The notes: generated by a model from the sequence alone, not told the origin. Shown: positions 51,605-61,050, counted from the stretch's first letter. The stretch is DNA of 64,000 nucleotides from Nonomuraea helvata (GCF_039535785.1 NZ_BAAAXV010000009.1:2914001-2978000), one strand, 5' to 3'. Numbers and translations: made by a program.

Positions 51605-52150
51605 ACCGACATCGGGTTCGTTCTGGTTTGGGGTCCGCGGAGTGTCGGCGAGTGTGACGGGCTCGTCTGGGCTCGTGGGTGTGGCGCCACTGATCGAGGA
51701 AGTGGTCGTCGGCGACCGCGACGAGCAGCGCGACCAGGATGGTCTGGGCGACGCGTCCGTGGGCGAGCCGGTTCTCGGGGTCGCGAGATCGAGGTCGTGT
51801 CCCTTGAGTCTGCCGTTGAGGCCCTCGGTGTTGGCCGGACGGACTTGTGGGTTTCCGATCCAGGCAGGATTGAGGTAGGCCAGGTCCTGGCGGAACTCAT
51901 CGAGGTGGGCGAGGTCGTCCTTGCGGATGGTGATGGTGTGTTGGTGGCAGATCCTCGGCAGTTCGTCGGCTTTCAGGTCGGGCTGTGGGGGAAGGACGCG
52001 GGGTTTGGCCGCCGGGTGAGCGGCTCGTTGCCGGGTGTTGTTGAGGTCGACCGCGGTTGGTCGGTTGGGTCTGCGCTGGTGGAGGCGGGGCGAGCCGGTC
52101 GGGCATCAGTGGGCAGGCCAGGGAGCCGTCGACGGGCAGGGATTCCCAGA
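51605..52150 (-). pseudogene. Decayed copy of the 36-kb transposase
   Basis: The plus-strand sequence from GGGTTCGTTCTGGTTTGGGG through GGAGTGTCGGCGAGTGTGAC follows 35690-36360 closely, with the C-terminal coding part of the transposase read on the minus strand. The minus-strand fragment PVDGSLACPLMPDRLA corresponds to LIDGSPACPLTPDRLA. A large internal part is missing and frames are broken, so it is dead. Confidence 0.75.
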
Positions 52151-52278
52151 TGGCTCGATCGGAGCGGTCAGGTGAGCGGGCGCGTCCATCGTCCCCGCAC
52201 TTGAGCGGCAATGCCGCGCTGCTCGCGATGGGGCCGCCCATACCGGCGGGTGCCGGTGTGGGCGGCCTTGAATGGCGT

Positions 52279-54120
52279 TTACGGGCCGGTGCAGGTGTAT
52301 CCGGATGGCAGGGCCGTGTTGCCGTCGGGACGGCTGGCCTGGAAGCCGAAGCTGGTGGTGCTGGCTCCGGGGGCCAACGTGCCGTTGTGGCTCACGCTCT
52401 TGGCCGTGACGGTCTGCCCGCTGGTGGTGACGGTGGCGTTCCATGAGCCGGTCAGCGTGTGCCCGGCCGGGAGCGTGAAGGTGACCGTCCAACTGGTGAT
52501 CGTCGAGGTGCTGGTATTGGTGATGGTCAGCGGTTGGATCACGTAGCCGGTACCCCACTGGGACTGCACGGTCGGCGTGGCCGTGCAGGTTCCGGTGGTG
52601 TCGCCGCTGGTGGTGACCTGGACCGTGTTGGACACCGGCGAGAGGTTGCCGGCGGCATCCCGCGCGCGGACCTGGTAACGGTAGGTGGTGCTCGGGGTCA
52701 GGCCCGTGTCGCTGAACGAGGTCGTGGCCGAGGTGCCGACCTGGGCGAAGGTGCCGCCGGTGGCCCCGGGTGCGCGCAGGATGTCGTAGCCAGTCACTCC
52801 GACGTCGTCAGTGGAAGCGGTCCAGGACAGGTTGGTGCTGCCGGTGGTGGTGCCGGAGGCCGCCAGCCCGGCCGGGGCGGTCGGTGGCGTGGTGTCGCCT
52901 CCGGTGGAGGCCGTGGTGAACGTGACGAGCGCGGAGTTGGCCGACAGGTTGCCCGCGCCGTCCCGTGCTCGTACGTAGACCTGGTATTGGGTTTCGGCGG
53001 TCAACCCGGTCAGGGTGATCGAGGTGGTGGTGGACTGGCCGAGTAGCGGGTCGGTGGCGCCCTGCTCCCGGTAGACGTTGTAGCCGGCCAGGCCGGAGCC
53101 GCCCTGGTCGGTGGATGCCGTCCAGGTCAGGGCGGCACTGGTAGCGGTCACGTTGGAGACGGCGGGAGTGCCCGGAGCGGTCGGCGGAGTGGTGTCGTTC
53201 GTGCCCTGGAACTGGTTGAAGAAGTTCCACACCACTCCCTTCGTCCAGGTCCGTGCGCCGTCGTCGGCGGTGGACCCATCCACTGGACCGGGGGTGTGAC
53301 CACCGTCGAACGCCGCCCATACGACCGGGTACCCGGATCGGCATCCCGAGTAGGCGGTGACGATGTGCGTCAGGCTGCCCTGTGCCGGCTCGCGGGGGTT
53401 TTGGGAAGTGCAACCGTTGTTCCTGACGAACGTGTCCCGCAGCGACCGGCCCAGCGAGATGTTAAGGACGTTGTCGCTGATGCCGTGTAGCCCGATGTAG
53501 GCGATGGGCTGGGTGCCGCCGCTGCATCCGCTGAGCTGTGCGCCGGAGTAGACCGCGACCGCGCGGAAGACCGTCGCCCGGGCGCAGGCCAGGGCGTAAC
53601 TCATGCCGCCGCCGTAGCTGAAACCTCCGGCGAACAGCTGCGTGGTGTCGACACACAGGTCTGCTTCGATCAGCCTGATCATGTTGTCGACGAAGGTCAG
53701 GTCTTCGCCGCCGGAATTGGCCCAGCCGTTGTTCAGCCCCTGGGGGGCGACGAAGATCGCGGTGTTGTTCGCCAGTTGCCTGAGCCCGTAGTAAGACCAG
53801 GTGAATCCGCTGGACCCGCCCGAGTCGACGTCGTTGGCGGTGCCGCCGTTCCAGTGGAACCCGAAGATCAACCGGTAGGGGTTGTTGTTGTTGTAGTTGT
53901 CGGGAATTCTCAAGATGAAGGAGCGAGTCCGGCCGCTGCTCTGAATCGACTGCGTGCCACTTCTGAGCGTTGGAGTCTTGCCGCATCCTGGCGTCGCTGC
54001 GGCGGCGGTCGCCGCGCGTGACGTGGTTTCGCTGCTGCTCAGCGCCGTGCCACCGGTGGCCACCACGAGAAGCGCCGCGACCATGACAGCGGCGAAGACG
54101 GATTTACGCCGCAACATCAC
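52279..54120 (-). CDS. Secreted CE1-type esterase with two Fn3 and one CBM2 domain
   Basis: 613 aa. Signal peptide MMLRRKSVFAAVMVAALLVVATGG, catalytic domain about 45-305 with nucleophile motif GGFSYGGGMSYALACAR and LHGISDN, two Fn3 domains (about 312-402 and 407-497) and a C-terminal CBM2 (QSQWGTGYVIQPLTITNTST...). The fold is that of polyhydroxybutyrate-depolymerase/feruloyl or acetylxylan esterases; the CBM2 binds cellulose or xylan, so plant polysaccharide de-esterification is likely. The Fn3-CBM2 tail is nearly the same as in the gene at 56853. A LacI-type site lies upstream. Confidence 0.9.
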   Translation of the reverse strand: MMLRRKSVFAAVMVAALLVVATGGTALSSSETTSRAATAAAATPGCGKTPTLRSGTQSIQSSGRTRSFILRIPDNYNNNNPYRLIFGFHWNGGTANDVDSGGSSGFTWSYYGLRQLANNTAIFVAPQGLNNGWANSGGEDLTFVDNMIRLIEADLCVDTTQLFAGGFSYGGGMSYALACARATVFRAVAVYSGAQLSGCSGGTQPIAYIGLHGISDNVLNISLGRSLRDTFVRNNGCTSQNPREPAQGSLTHIVTAYSGCRSGYPVVWAAFDGGHTPGPVDGSTADDGARTWTKGVVWNFFNQFQGTNDTTPPTAPGTPAVSNVTATSAALTWTASTDQGGSGLAGYNVYREQGATDPLLGQSTTTSITLTGLTAETQYQVYVRARDGAGNLSANSALVTFTTASTGGDTTPPTAPAGLAASGTTTGSTNLSWTASTDDVGVTGYDILRAPGATGGTFAQVGTSATTSFSDTGLTPSTTYRYQVRARDAAGNLSPVSNTVQVTTSGDTTGTCTATPTVQSQWGTGYVIQPLTITNTSTSTITSWTVTFTLPAGHTLTGSWNATVTTSGQTVTAKSVSHNGTLAPGASTTSFGFQASRPDGNTALPSGYTCTGP

Positions 54121-54542
54121 TCACCTGCCTGTGGCACCGCCGGGAAGGGCGCTGCCAGGGCCTCGGTTAGCGTTAACATGAGGTTGATCAGTCCTCTCAT
54201 CCGTGCAGACTTGGTGGCGGTTGGAGAGCGTGACCGGAAAATCGTGTTATTGCTAACGTCGCTCTGCCGCGCCTGCCCTCCGCCGATGGGTGGTGCGACG
54301 GAGCAAATACGAGGCGTGCAGGCCCCGTCAAGGCGTGGCCCGCTCCTCTGTCGGGACGAGCGGCGACCCATGCCTGTCTTGCTGGCACGTATCGAATCGT
54401 TCACCCGCAGACATGCTGAAAGTTTCAGGGCAACAAGCGTGCTACACCTGGCGACGCCGAGCACCGCCCCGCCGCCGGCCCGTCGAAAGGTTCCACGGCC
54501 TGGGCCCAATTCTTTCGGTAACACGGGCTCCCGCGAGGGATG
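54121..54542. other. Intergenic region with LacI-like site
   Basis: No gene is recognised. GTTAGCGTTAAC at 54166-54177 lies 46-57 nt upstream of the esterase start (GTTA/TAAC arms) and resembles LacI-family operators that control polysaccharide-degrading enzymes in actinomycetes. Other GCTAACG words occur near 54256. Confidence 0.5.
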
Positions 54543-55376
54543 TCAGGGCTTGACCGCGATGCCGCCGTACGCCCAGGCGTGGCCCCCGCCCGGGATCGGC
54601 TCCTGGTATTCGTCCTCGTCAGGACGCCAGTCCACCACTTCCACCACTCCAGGGCTGATCAGCCGCCAGCCGTCAAAGAATCGCAGGACGTCGGCGCGCG
54701 TCCGGGGGACCATGCGGGCCGCACTGTTGTCGTACGGCTTGCTGAATTCGTCGCTGCTGACCTGCGGGGCGAAGTCGAGCGTGATGTGTGAGAGCAGCAG
54801 GTGGCTGCCGGACGGCACCGCCTCCTTGAACTGCTCGACGCTCGCGTACGGATCCTCGGCGTCGGCGACGAAGTGCAGAACCCCGGCCATGATGAGGGCG
54901 ATCGGCCGGCTGAAGTCGAGCACGCTCAGCACGTCGGGATGGGTCAGGATGTCCTGCGGCCGGCGCAGGTCGGCCTCGATCACCTCGGTCACGCCGGTGG
55001 GACTGCTGGTCAACAGGGCGCGGCCATGTGTCAGAACGATCGGGTCGTTGTCGACGTAGACCACGCGAGCGTCCGGGATCGCCTCCTGGGCGATCTCATG
55101 GACGTTGCCCAGCGTCGGGAGGCCCGCGCCGATGTCGAGGAACTGCCCGATCCTCGCCTCGCCGACGAGATGGCGCACCGCACGCCGGAGGAACGCCCGG
55201 TGAGCCCGGACCCCCTCACGCGTGCCGGGGGAGATCGCCACCAGTTGCTCGGCCGCCTCCCGGTCGGCCGCGAAGTTGTCCTTCCCGCCCAGCAGGTAAT
55301 CGTAGATCCGTGCGGGATGGGGAATCATGGGGTTGATCCGCCACGGTGCGGCATCGGGCTCGATCAGCTCGGACAT
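54543..55376 (-). CDS. DUF574 SAM-dependent methyltransferase
   Basis: 277 aa. RIYDYLLGGKDNFAADREAAEQL and FLDIGAGLPTLGNVHEIAQEA..ARVVYVDNDPIVLTHGRALL are the hallmark of the actinobacterial DUF574 (Methyltransf_19) family. The substrate is unknown. Monocistronic between the two esterase genes; GTTAACGATAA lies 65-75 nt upstream. Confidence 0.9.
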   Translation of the reverse strand: MSELIEPDAAPWRINPMIPHPARIYDYLLGGKDNFAADREAAEQLVAISPGTREGVRAHRAFLRRAVRHLVGEARIGQFLDIGAGLPTLGNVHEIAQEAIPDARVVYVDNDPIVLTHGRALLTSSPTGVTEVIEADLRRPQDILTHPDVLSVLDFSRPIALIMAGVLHFVADAEDPYASVEQFKEAVPSGSHLLLSHITLDFAPQVSSDEFSKPYDNSAARMVPRTRADVLRFFDGWRLISPGVVEVVDWRPDEDEYQEPIPGGGHAWAYGGIAVKP

Positions 55377-56094
55377 CTGGTCCCTGCGCTTTCTGGCATG
55401 GCATAGGAGGGCCGCTCCCGTGCCTCCGGGAAGCGGCCTGTTAACGATAAAGAATTACTGCCCGACTGTGGGGGGTTGGCGGGAAACGGCGTCGAAACTT
55501 GCCACAGCGACGCCCCGATCGTTTCGATGCGCGCCGACTCGCTCCGGTAGCGTCCGTGGGCCCCGGGCCCTCCCACGTGAAAACTTCGCCGAGGTGACTG
55601 GCCTGCAGGGGGCGGCGGGCGCTGAACGTTTCACTTCTCGATTGCTCCGCACTAGGCCGATCGGCATCGTCCGGCGGAAGAGTCTTGACACAGGGCGCTC
55701 TCCTCATGTTCGCCCGGCACGGCGCTTTGCATGAACATTAACCGCTCGCTCGACCTTGTGAAATTTCCGCGCCAGAGGGTTGTAGTCAGCCCGGGAATGT
55801 TAGCGCTCCCAGCAACAACTGATCCACTGATCGCCGACCGTCCGGAACGCGGCCGGCTCCGGCCGTGACCACAGCCTCCGGACGGGGCCGCGCCGTCCGG
55901 ATCCCGCGCGATCGCGTGACAGCCCGTCCCTCCACCCCAGGACTGAGGAGCCGCCACGATGACCGGACCATCAGCGCCTACGGGCCGGGAGACGTCCGCG
56001 GAAACGACCCCAACGCCGTCACCGTCCTGTGGTTGGTCGAGTACGGCGCTGGCTGCTGCTTGTGGTCCATGGCGGGCCATGGACCACCCTATGG
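55377..56094. other. Gene-poor region
   Basis: No ORF has convincing protein character. ATGTTAGCGCTCCCA at 55798-55812 resembles a CebR/LacI box with one good half (TGGGAGCG in reverse). Its target gene is not clear; the region may carry promoter signals for the flanking esterase and methyltransferase genes. Confidence 0.4.
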
Positions 56095-56607
56095 CTAGGG
56101 CGACGGCGGTGGCTTCTGCGAGCGAAGGACTGGGGTCAGGGCCTGCGTGTCCGGGTGGAGGGCTCGGGCGCACAGCGTGAGCGTTTCCGCGATTGTCGTG
56201 CGGTCCGGGTCGTCGATCTCGGCGAGCATGACGGCTTCGATGCTGTCGAGGGAGCGGTCGCATCGCCGGAGGGTGCTCAGGCCTTTCGGGGTAAGGCGGG
56301 TGCGCAGAGCGCGGCCGCCACGGGGGTGCGGGTCGCGGCGGATCAGGCCGCGTTGTTCGAGATCGCGGATGACCAGGTTCATCGCCTGCGGGGTGACGAA
56401 GGCGATGCGGGCCAGGTCGGCCGAGGATGGGGCGTCGCGCAGGCGCAGCTCGCTGAGCGCCATGTATTCGGTGGTCGTCATGCCGTGCCGGGCGAGCGCT
56501 TCATCCAGGCAGGCGCGGATGCGGCGTTCCAGCCGGAACACCAGGTAGCTCACACGGGGCGGCGGTGCGTCCGGCGCAGCGGCCGCGGGGACACCCGGAT
56601 CGGTCAC
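56095..56607 (-). CDS. MarR-family regulator
   Basis: 170 aa from GTG 56607 (GTG 56661 also in frame). Winged helix: TTTEYMALSELRLRDAPSSADLARIAFVTPQAMNLVIRDLEQRGLIRRDPHPRGGRALRTRLT. It is divergent from the second esterase and a perfect MarR-type palindrome lies between. The ligand is unknown. Confidence 0.85.
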   Translation of the reverse strand: MTDPGVPAAAAPDAPPPRVSYLVFRLERRIRACLDEALARHGMTTTEYMALSELRLRDAPSSADLARIAFVTPQAMNLVIRDLEQRGLIRRDPHPRGGRALRTRLTPKGLSTLRRCDRSLDSIEAVMLAEIDDPDRTTIAETLTLCARALHPDTQALTPVLRSQKPPPSP

Positions 56608-56662
56608 CAGGAGACGATATCGCGCCCCGTCAGAACGGGCCCCGATGTAAGTTTCGCGCACC

Positions 56663-56698
56663 GTTATCAAGGTCCTTGATAACAAGTTACTTGATAAC
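56663..56698. promoter_or_regulatory. MarR operator: perfect palindrome plus half site
   Basis: GTTATCAAGG (56663-56672), one T, then CCTTGATAAC (56674-56683) is a perfect 10-1-10 inverted repeat. A further half site TTGATAAC lies at 56691-56698. Placed between the MarR gene and the esterase, able to control both. Confidence 0.8.
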
Positions 56699-56852
56699 CA
56701 GGGGAAACAGCTTTCTGCCAGGTGAACTGGCGGGCATACGCACCAAGCGTGCATTGACGGTGGATCGTGGCCCTTCTATTTTCCAGCGACCGACGTCAAT
56801 ACGCGGCGGACCGATCCGCGGCGCGCCGCGGATGCGGAGAGGAGGAGCGCGA

Positions 56853-58706
56853 ATGAGACGATTGACCACGGTGCTGGCTAGTGCCTGCGCCGCGGCGCTC
56901 TTTGCCGTCATGACCGTGGTACTCGGATCGCCGGCCGTCGCCGCCACTCTGGTGGAGGTGACCAGCTTCGGCAACAACCCGGGCAACATGCGGATGCACG
57001 TCTATGTGCCGGACTCGCACCCGGCCTCGCCGGCGATCGTGGTTGCGATGCATGGCTGCGGCGGCTCCGGTCCTGGCTTCTACCAGGGCAGTGAGTTCGC
57101 CTCGCTGGCGGATCGATATGGCTTCATCGTCATCTACCCGACCGCCACCCAGTCGGCAGGGTTCGGCAACTGCTTCGACACCTGGTCGGACGCGGCCAAA
57201 CAGCGCGGCGGCGGCAGCGATCCGGTCTCGATCATCTCAATGATCAACTATGTCGAGCGGAACTATCAGGGAGACCCGAACCGGGTCTACGCCACTGGAA
57301 GCTCGTCCGGCGGCATGATGACCCAGCACATGCTCGCCGTCTACCCGGACGTGTTCAAGGCAGGGGCCTCCTTCATGGGTGTGCCCTTCAACTGCTTCGC
57401 CGGCGCCTCCGACTATCCGCCCGGAAGCAGCAGGTGCACCGGCGGGAGCATGGACCGAACACCCCAGCAGTGGGGCGATGCGGTCCGCCAGGCGTACCCG
57501 GGATATTCCGGCCCCCGCCCGCGCATGCAACTGTGGCACGGCACCAGCGACACCCTCGTGCCCTACTCGCTGCTGCGAGAGTCGATCGAGCAGTGGACCA
57601 ATGTGTTCGGGCTGAGCCAGAACCCGACCAGCACCGACACCCCGCAGGCGAACTGGACCCGCAGCCGGTACGCCAATCCGTCCGGCACCGTGCAGGTGGA
57701 GGCGTACAGCATCCAGGGCGCCGGGCATGTTCTTCCGCAGAGCGGTATGGCCCGCTACGCCATCGAGTTCTTCGGCTTGACCACCAGTCCGGCCGACACC
57801 ACGCCGCCGAGCACGCCAGGCACCCCGGTCGCGTCCAACGTGACCGCCTCCACTGCCACACTGACCTGGACCGCGTCCACCGACCAGGGCGGCTCCGGCT
57901 TGGCCGGCTACAACATCTACCGGGAGCAGGGCGCCACCGACCCGCAGCTCGGCCAGTCCACCACCGCCTCGATCACCTTGACCGGGCTGAGCGCCAACAC
58001 CCAATACCAGGTGTACGTACGGGCGCGTGACGGCGCGGGCAACCTGTCGGGCAACTCCGTGCCGGCCACCTTCACCACGGCCGCCACCGGAGGCGACACC
58101 ACGCCGCCGACCGCCCCGGCCGGGCTCACCGCCTCGGGCACCACCGCAACCGGCACCAGCCTGACCTGGACGGCCTCCACTGACGACACCGGTGTGACCG
58201 GCTATGAGATCCTGCGCGCTCCCGGCGCGACGGGCGGCACGTTCACCCTGGTCGGCACCTCGGCCACGACCTCATTCACCGACACGGGCCTGACCGCGAA
58301 CACCACCTACCGCTACCAGGTCCGGGCGCGCGATGCCGCTGGTAACGTCTCACCGATCTCCAACACCGTGCAGATCACCACACAGGGAGGCACGACCGGT
58401 GCCTGCTCGGCCACCCCGACCGTGCAGTCCCAGTGGGGCAACGGGTATGTGATCCAGCCGCTGACCATCACCAACACCAGCACCTCGACGATCACCAGCT
58501 GGACCGTCACCTTCACCCTGCCGGCCGGGCACACCCTGACCGGCTCGTGGAACGCCACCGTGACCACCAGCGGCCAGACCGTCACGGTCAGAAGTGTCAG
58601 CCACAACGGCACGCTCGCGCCGGGAGCCAGCACCACCAGCTTCGGCTTCCAAGCGAGCAGGCCCAACGGCAATACCGCCCTGCCGTCCGGCTACACCTGC
58701 GCCTGA
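56853..58706 (+). CDS. Secreted PHB-depolymerase/acetylxylan-esterase-type enzyme, Fn3-Fn3-CBM2
   Basis: 617 aa from ATG 56853 (GAGGAGG upstream). Signal peptide MRRLTTVLASACAAALFAVMTV..., catalytic domain about 35-310: VVAMHGCGGSGPGFYQGSEF, nucleophile GSSSGGMMTQ, LWHGTSDTLVPYS, and a late His in GHVLPQSG. Two Fn3 units and a CBM2 follow. The catalytic domain differs from that of the gene at 52279, while the tail is almost identical at DNA level. It probably de-esterifies plant polysaccharide. Confidence 0.9.
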   Translation: MRRLTTVLASACAAALFAVMTVVLGSPAVAATLVEVTSFGNNPGNMRMHVYVPDSHPASPAIVVAMHGCGGSGPGFYQGSEFASLADRYGFIVIYPTATQSAGFGNCFDTWSDAAKQRGGGSDPVSIISMINYVERNYQGDPNRVYATGSSSGGMMTQHMLAVYPDVFKAGASFMGVPFNCFAGASDYPPGSSRCTGGSMDRTPQQWGDAVRQAYPGYSGPRPRMQLWHGTSDTLVPYSLLRESIEQWTNVFGLSQNPTSTDTPQANWTRSRYANPSGTVQVEAYSIQGAGHVLPQSGMARYAIEFFGLTTSPADTTPPSTPGTPVASNVTASTATLTWTASTDQGGSGLAGYNIYREQGATDPQLGQSTTASITLTGLSANTQYQVYVRARDGAGNLSGNSVPATFTTAATGGDTTPPTAPAGLTASGTTATGTSLTWTASTDDTGVTGYEILRAPGATGGTFTLVGTSATTSFTDTGLTANTTYRYQVRARDAAGNVSPISNTVQITTQGGTTGACSATPTVQSQWGNGYVIQPLTITNTSTSTITSWTVTFTLPAGHTLTGSWNATVTTSGQTVTVRSVSHNGTLAPGASTTSFGFQASRPNGNTALPSGYTCA

Positions 58707-58853
58707 CCGTCAGCGCACTTCCCTGATGACGGCCCCGGTCGTTGACAGGTGGGAGCGGGCCGTGATCAAGGGATCCGCGTCGGCGGGAGAACCGGCTGCG
58801 TACCGCCATCGTGCTGTGCCGGCCGGGCGACCAAAATCCCGCGCGGGCCAGCT

Positions 58854-58936
58854 CGGGGCCGTTCTTGAAACAGCTGGATTGAGGTTGATGGGATCCCGTC
58901 CGATCATCTGAATCGGACGGGATTTCGTGTTTTCCG
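58854..58936 (+). repeat. Dispersed hairpin/terminator repeat, copy C (partial)
   Basis: CGGGGCCGTTCTTGAAAC, then GATCCCGTCCGATC/GATTCGGACGGGAT-type stem followed by TTCGTGTTTT. Only the first 80 nt of copies A and B are present. It lies after the esterase and acts as a plausible terminator. Confidence 0.7.
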
Positions 58937-59082
58937 AGGTCTTCGGATCGTTGGGCGGGCTGGTTCTGGCTCGTGTGGCGTTCGTGGCGAAGGGCGCTGG
59001 TGGTGTTGACCGCTGGGAGCGCGTGGAGGGCTGGCGGGCGGGCGTGCGGGTCTCGGGGCCCGGGTGCACCCGAGGAGAGCTC

Positions 59083-59382
59083 ATGATCACCGTGCAAGAC
59101 AGAGAGTTCAAGACCGTCCAGGAGCTGATCGGCGAGCTGCTGATCACGCGTTCCGACCTTGTCTGGGACAACACCTTCGGCTCGGCGCTGCAGGAACTGG
59201 ACGCGGCCGACACCGTCATGACCGACTACGAGGAGCTGCTGCAGCATCTGCGCACGTACGCCGCCAAGGCGCCGCGGAACCAGGTCTACGACCTGCCGCT
59301 GGAGATGCTGGAGCTGTTCACCCGGCCCGCCGCACAATTCGCCAAATCCGCCGGAAGAGGCCAGCGGTCGTGCGGGCCCTGA
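59083..59382 (+). CDS. Small protein of unknown function (99 aa)
   Basis: ATG 59083 with GAGGAGAGC upstream. Helical, acidic: FKTVQELIGELLITRSDLVW, DTVMTDYEELLQHLRTYAAKAP. No family is recognised. Good codon character and a clear ribosome-binding site support it. Confidence 0.55.
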   Translation: MITVQDREFKTVQELIGELLITRSDLVWDNTFGSALQELDAADTVMTDYEELLQHLRTYAAKAPRNQVYDLPLEMLELFTRPAAQFAKSAGRGQRSCGP

Positions 59383-59528
59383 GGCCGGCTCGTTCGACTC
59401 CGACGAGCCATGACGCACCCTCGCGGCGGCCGTCCAGGTGGTCGAGTCCGTGGGCGCCCAGCCGGGCCGGACGAGCTTGCCCTCCCTTGTCCGCCATCGC
59501 GAGCGCGGTGCGGAGCCGACAGGCTCGA

Positions 59529-60347
59529 TCAGCCGATCGGTGGTGCGAGGTATTCCAGCGCATAACCGTCGCCGGAAGGGGTTACACGGGCGATGCCGGG
59601 TGAGTCGAGGTGGGCGCCGGCTACGAAGTGGTGTGGTCGGGTCAGTTGTCGGAGAAGGGCCGCTCGCGCGGCGCGGGCCTGGGACTGGTTGCCGTCGAGC
59701 TCCCAGGACACGTTCGGCTGATCGAATTGGAGCGTGGGAACGTGAACGGTGTCGCCCCAGACGAGAAGGTGGCCGGTGCCGCTCCTGACGTCGTAGACGG
59801 TGTGACCGGGTGTGTGGCCCGGTGTCGGGATCGCGGTGGTCCAGTCGTTGATCGCGACCTTCTCCGACACGGGCACGACCCGGTCGCGGATCGGTTCGAG
59901 CCGCCCCGTGAACACCGAGGTGTCGCCCGCGCCGATCCACACGCGCTCGAGTTTGGTGAACGCCTCTGAACCGTCCGGCGCGATCAGGCCGCTCGCGTGG
60001 TCTTCGTGCTTGTGGGTGATGGCCACATCGGTGACATGCGCGCGGTCGATTCCCGCTTCGTCGAGCGCGTCGTAGATCAATCCCATGGTGGGGTCGTGCC
60101 AGGCGTTGGACGCGCCGGTGTCGATGAGAACCGACCGCGTGCCGTCGGTGACGAAGAAGGCGTTGACCGACAGCCGCAAGTTGTCGCCGGCCAGCGGGAC
60201 GGCGGCCGGCAGCTCATCGAACGTGCGCCCGTCCTCGTCGCGGAGCCGTGTCGGCGGCATGTCGATGTACCCGTCTCGCAACGAGATCACCTGCAGATCG
60301 CCGAACTCGAACGTGGCATGGTGCCGGCCACTCGAGATCAAACGCAT
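59529..60347 (-). CDS. MBL-fold metallo-hydrolase
   Basis: 272 aa from ATG 60347 (GGAGGT upstream). Metal site DVAITHKHEDHASG (HxHxDH), plus TPGHTPGHTVYDV and VWGDTVHVP. N-terminal SVNAFFVTDGTRSVLIDTGAS. Such enzymes open lactones or thioesters; some quench acyl-homoserine lactones, but the substrate here is unknown. Divergent from the XRE/cupin regulator with an operator between. Confidence 0.88.
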   Translation of the reverse strand: MRLISSGRHHATFEFGDLQVISLRDGYIDMPPTRLRDEDGRTFDELPAAVPLAGDNLRLSVNAFFVTDGTRSVLIDTGASNAWHDPTMGLIYDALDEAGIDRAHVTDVAITHKHEDHASGLIAPDGSEAFTKLERVWIGAGDTSVFTGRLEPIRDRVVPVSEKVAINDWTTAIPTPGHTPGHTVYDVRSGTGHLLVWGDTVHVPTLQFDQPNVSWELDGNQSQARAARAALLRQLTRPHHFVAGAHLDSPGIARVTPSGDGYALEYLAPPIG

Positions 60348-60362
60348 GGAACCTCCGTCATG

Positions 60363-60395
60363 TCTCCTATAGAAGATCTTATCTTCTTTAGGAGA
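60363..60395. promoter_or_regulatory. Long inverted repeat between MBL and XRE/cupin genes
   Basis: TCTCCTATAGAAGAT (60363-60377), spacer CTT, ATCTTCTTTAGGAGA (60381-60395); 14 of 15 bases pair. It sits in the divergent promoter region and is the likely site for the adjacent regulator. Confidence 0.8.
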
Positions 60396-60441
60396 AACAC
60401 TACACTGTGGGCGGCGAGGTATCCATCGATCGAGGAGCACA

Positions 60442-61050
60442 GTGGTCGAGCAAGACGGAGACGCGGCCGAACCACAGCACGGTGACGACCTGGCTGGCGC
60501 GTTCGGCGGTAACGTGCGGCGACGCCGCGAAGAGGCGGGCCTGACGCTGGAGCAACTGTCCACACAGTCGTCGGTCAGCCGGGCGATGCTGTCCAAGGTC
60601 GAACGCGGTGAGAAGAGCCCGACGATCGGCGTCGCGTCCAGAATCGCCCACGCGCTCGACGCGTCACTCTCGGACCTGATCGGTGCGCCGGCTGCTGCCG
60701 CGTCTGGTGTGGCCATTGTCATGCGCAAGAACGATCGCCCCGTTTTCCGTGACCCGGAAACCGGCTTCGAGCGGCACATGGTGTCAGCGGCCCCGGGCGC
60801 GGGAGGAGCCGAGATGGTCGTCCACTACCTCCCCGCGCAGGTCTCTACCGGGCTGCTGCCCGCGTATCCGCCGGGTACGGAGAAACAACTCGTGGTGCTC
60901 GAAGGCACCCTCACTGTCGCGATCGGCGGGATCAGCGAGACTCTGAACACAGGCGACTCCCTGTTCTTTCAGGCCGACGCGGACCACGGCTTCGCCAACC
61001 GAACGAACGCTCCCTGCGAATACATCATGGTCATCTCGCGCAGAACCTGA
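60442..61050 (+). CDS. XRE-cupin regulator
   Basis: 202 aa from GTG 60442. Helix-turn-helix about 20-75 (GGNVRRRREEAGLTLEQLSTQSSVSRAMLSKVERGEKSPTIGVASRIAHAL) and a C-terminal cupin_2 domain (PPGTEKQLVVLEGTLTVAIGG, GDSLFFQADADHGFAN). This MqsA/PuuR-like layout senses a small molecule in the cupin barrel. It probably controls the divergent MBL hydrolase. Confidence 0.9.
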   Translation: MVEQDGDAAEPQHGDDLAGAFGGNVRRRREEAGLTLEQLSTQSSVSRAMLSKVERGEKSPTIGVASRIAHALDASLSDLIGAPAAAASGVAIVMRKNDRPVFRDPETGFERHMVSAAPGAGGAEMVVHYLPAQVSTGLLPAYPPGTEKQLVVLEGTLTVAIGGISETLNTGDSLFFQADADHGFANRTNAPCEYIMVISRRT

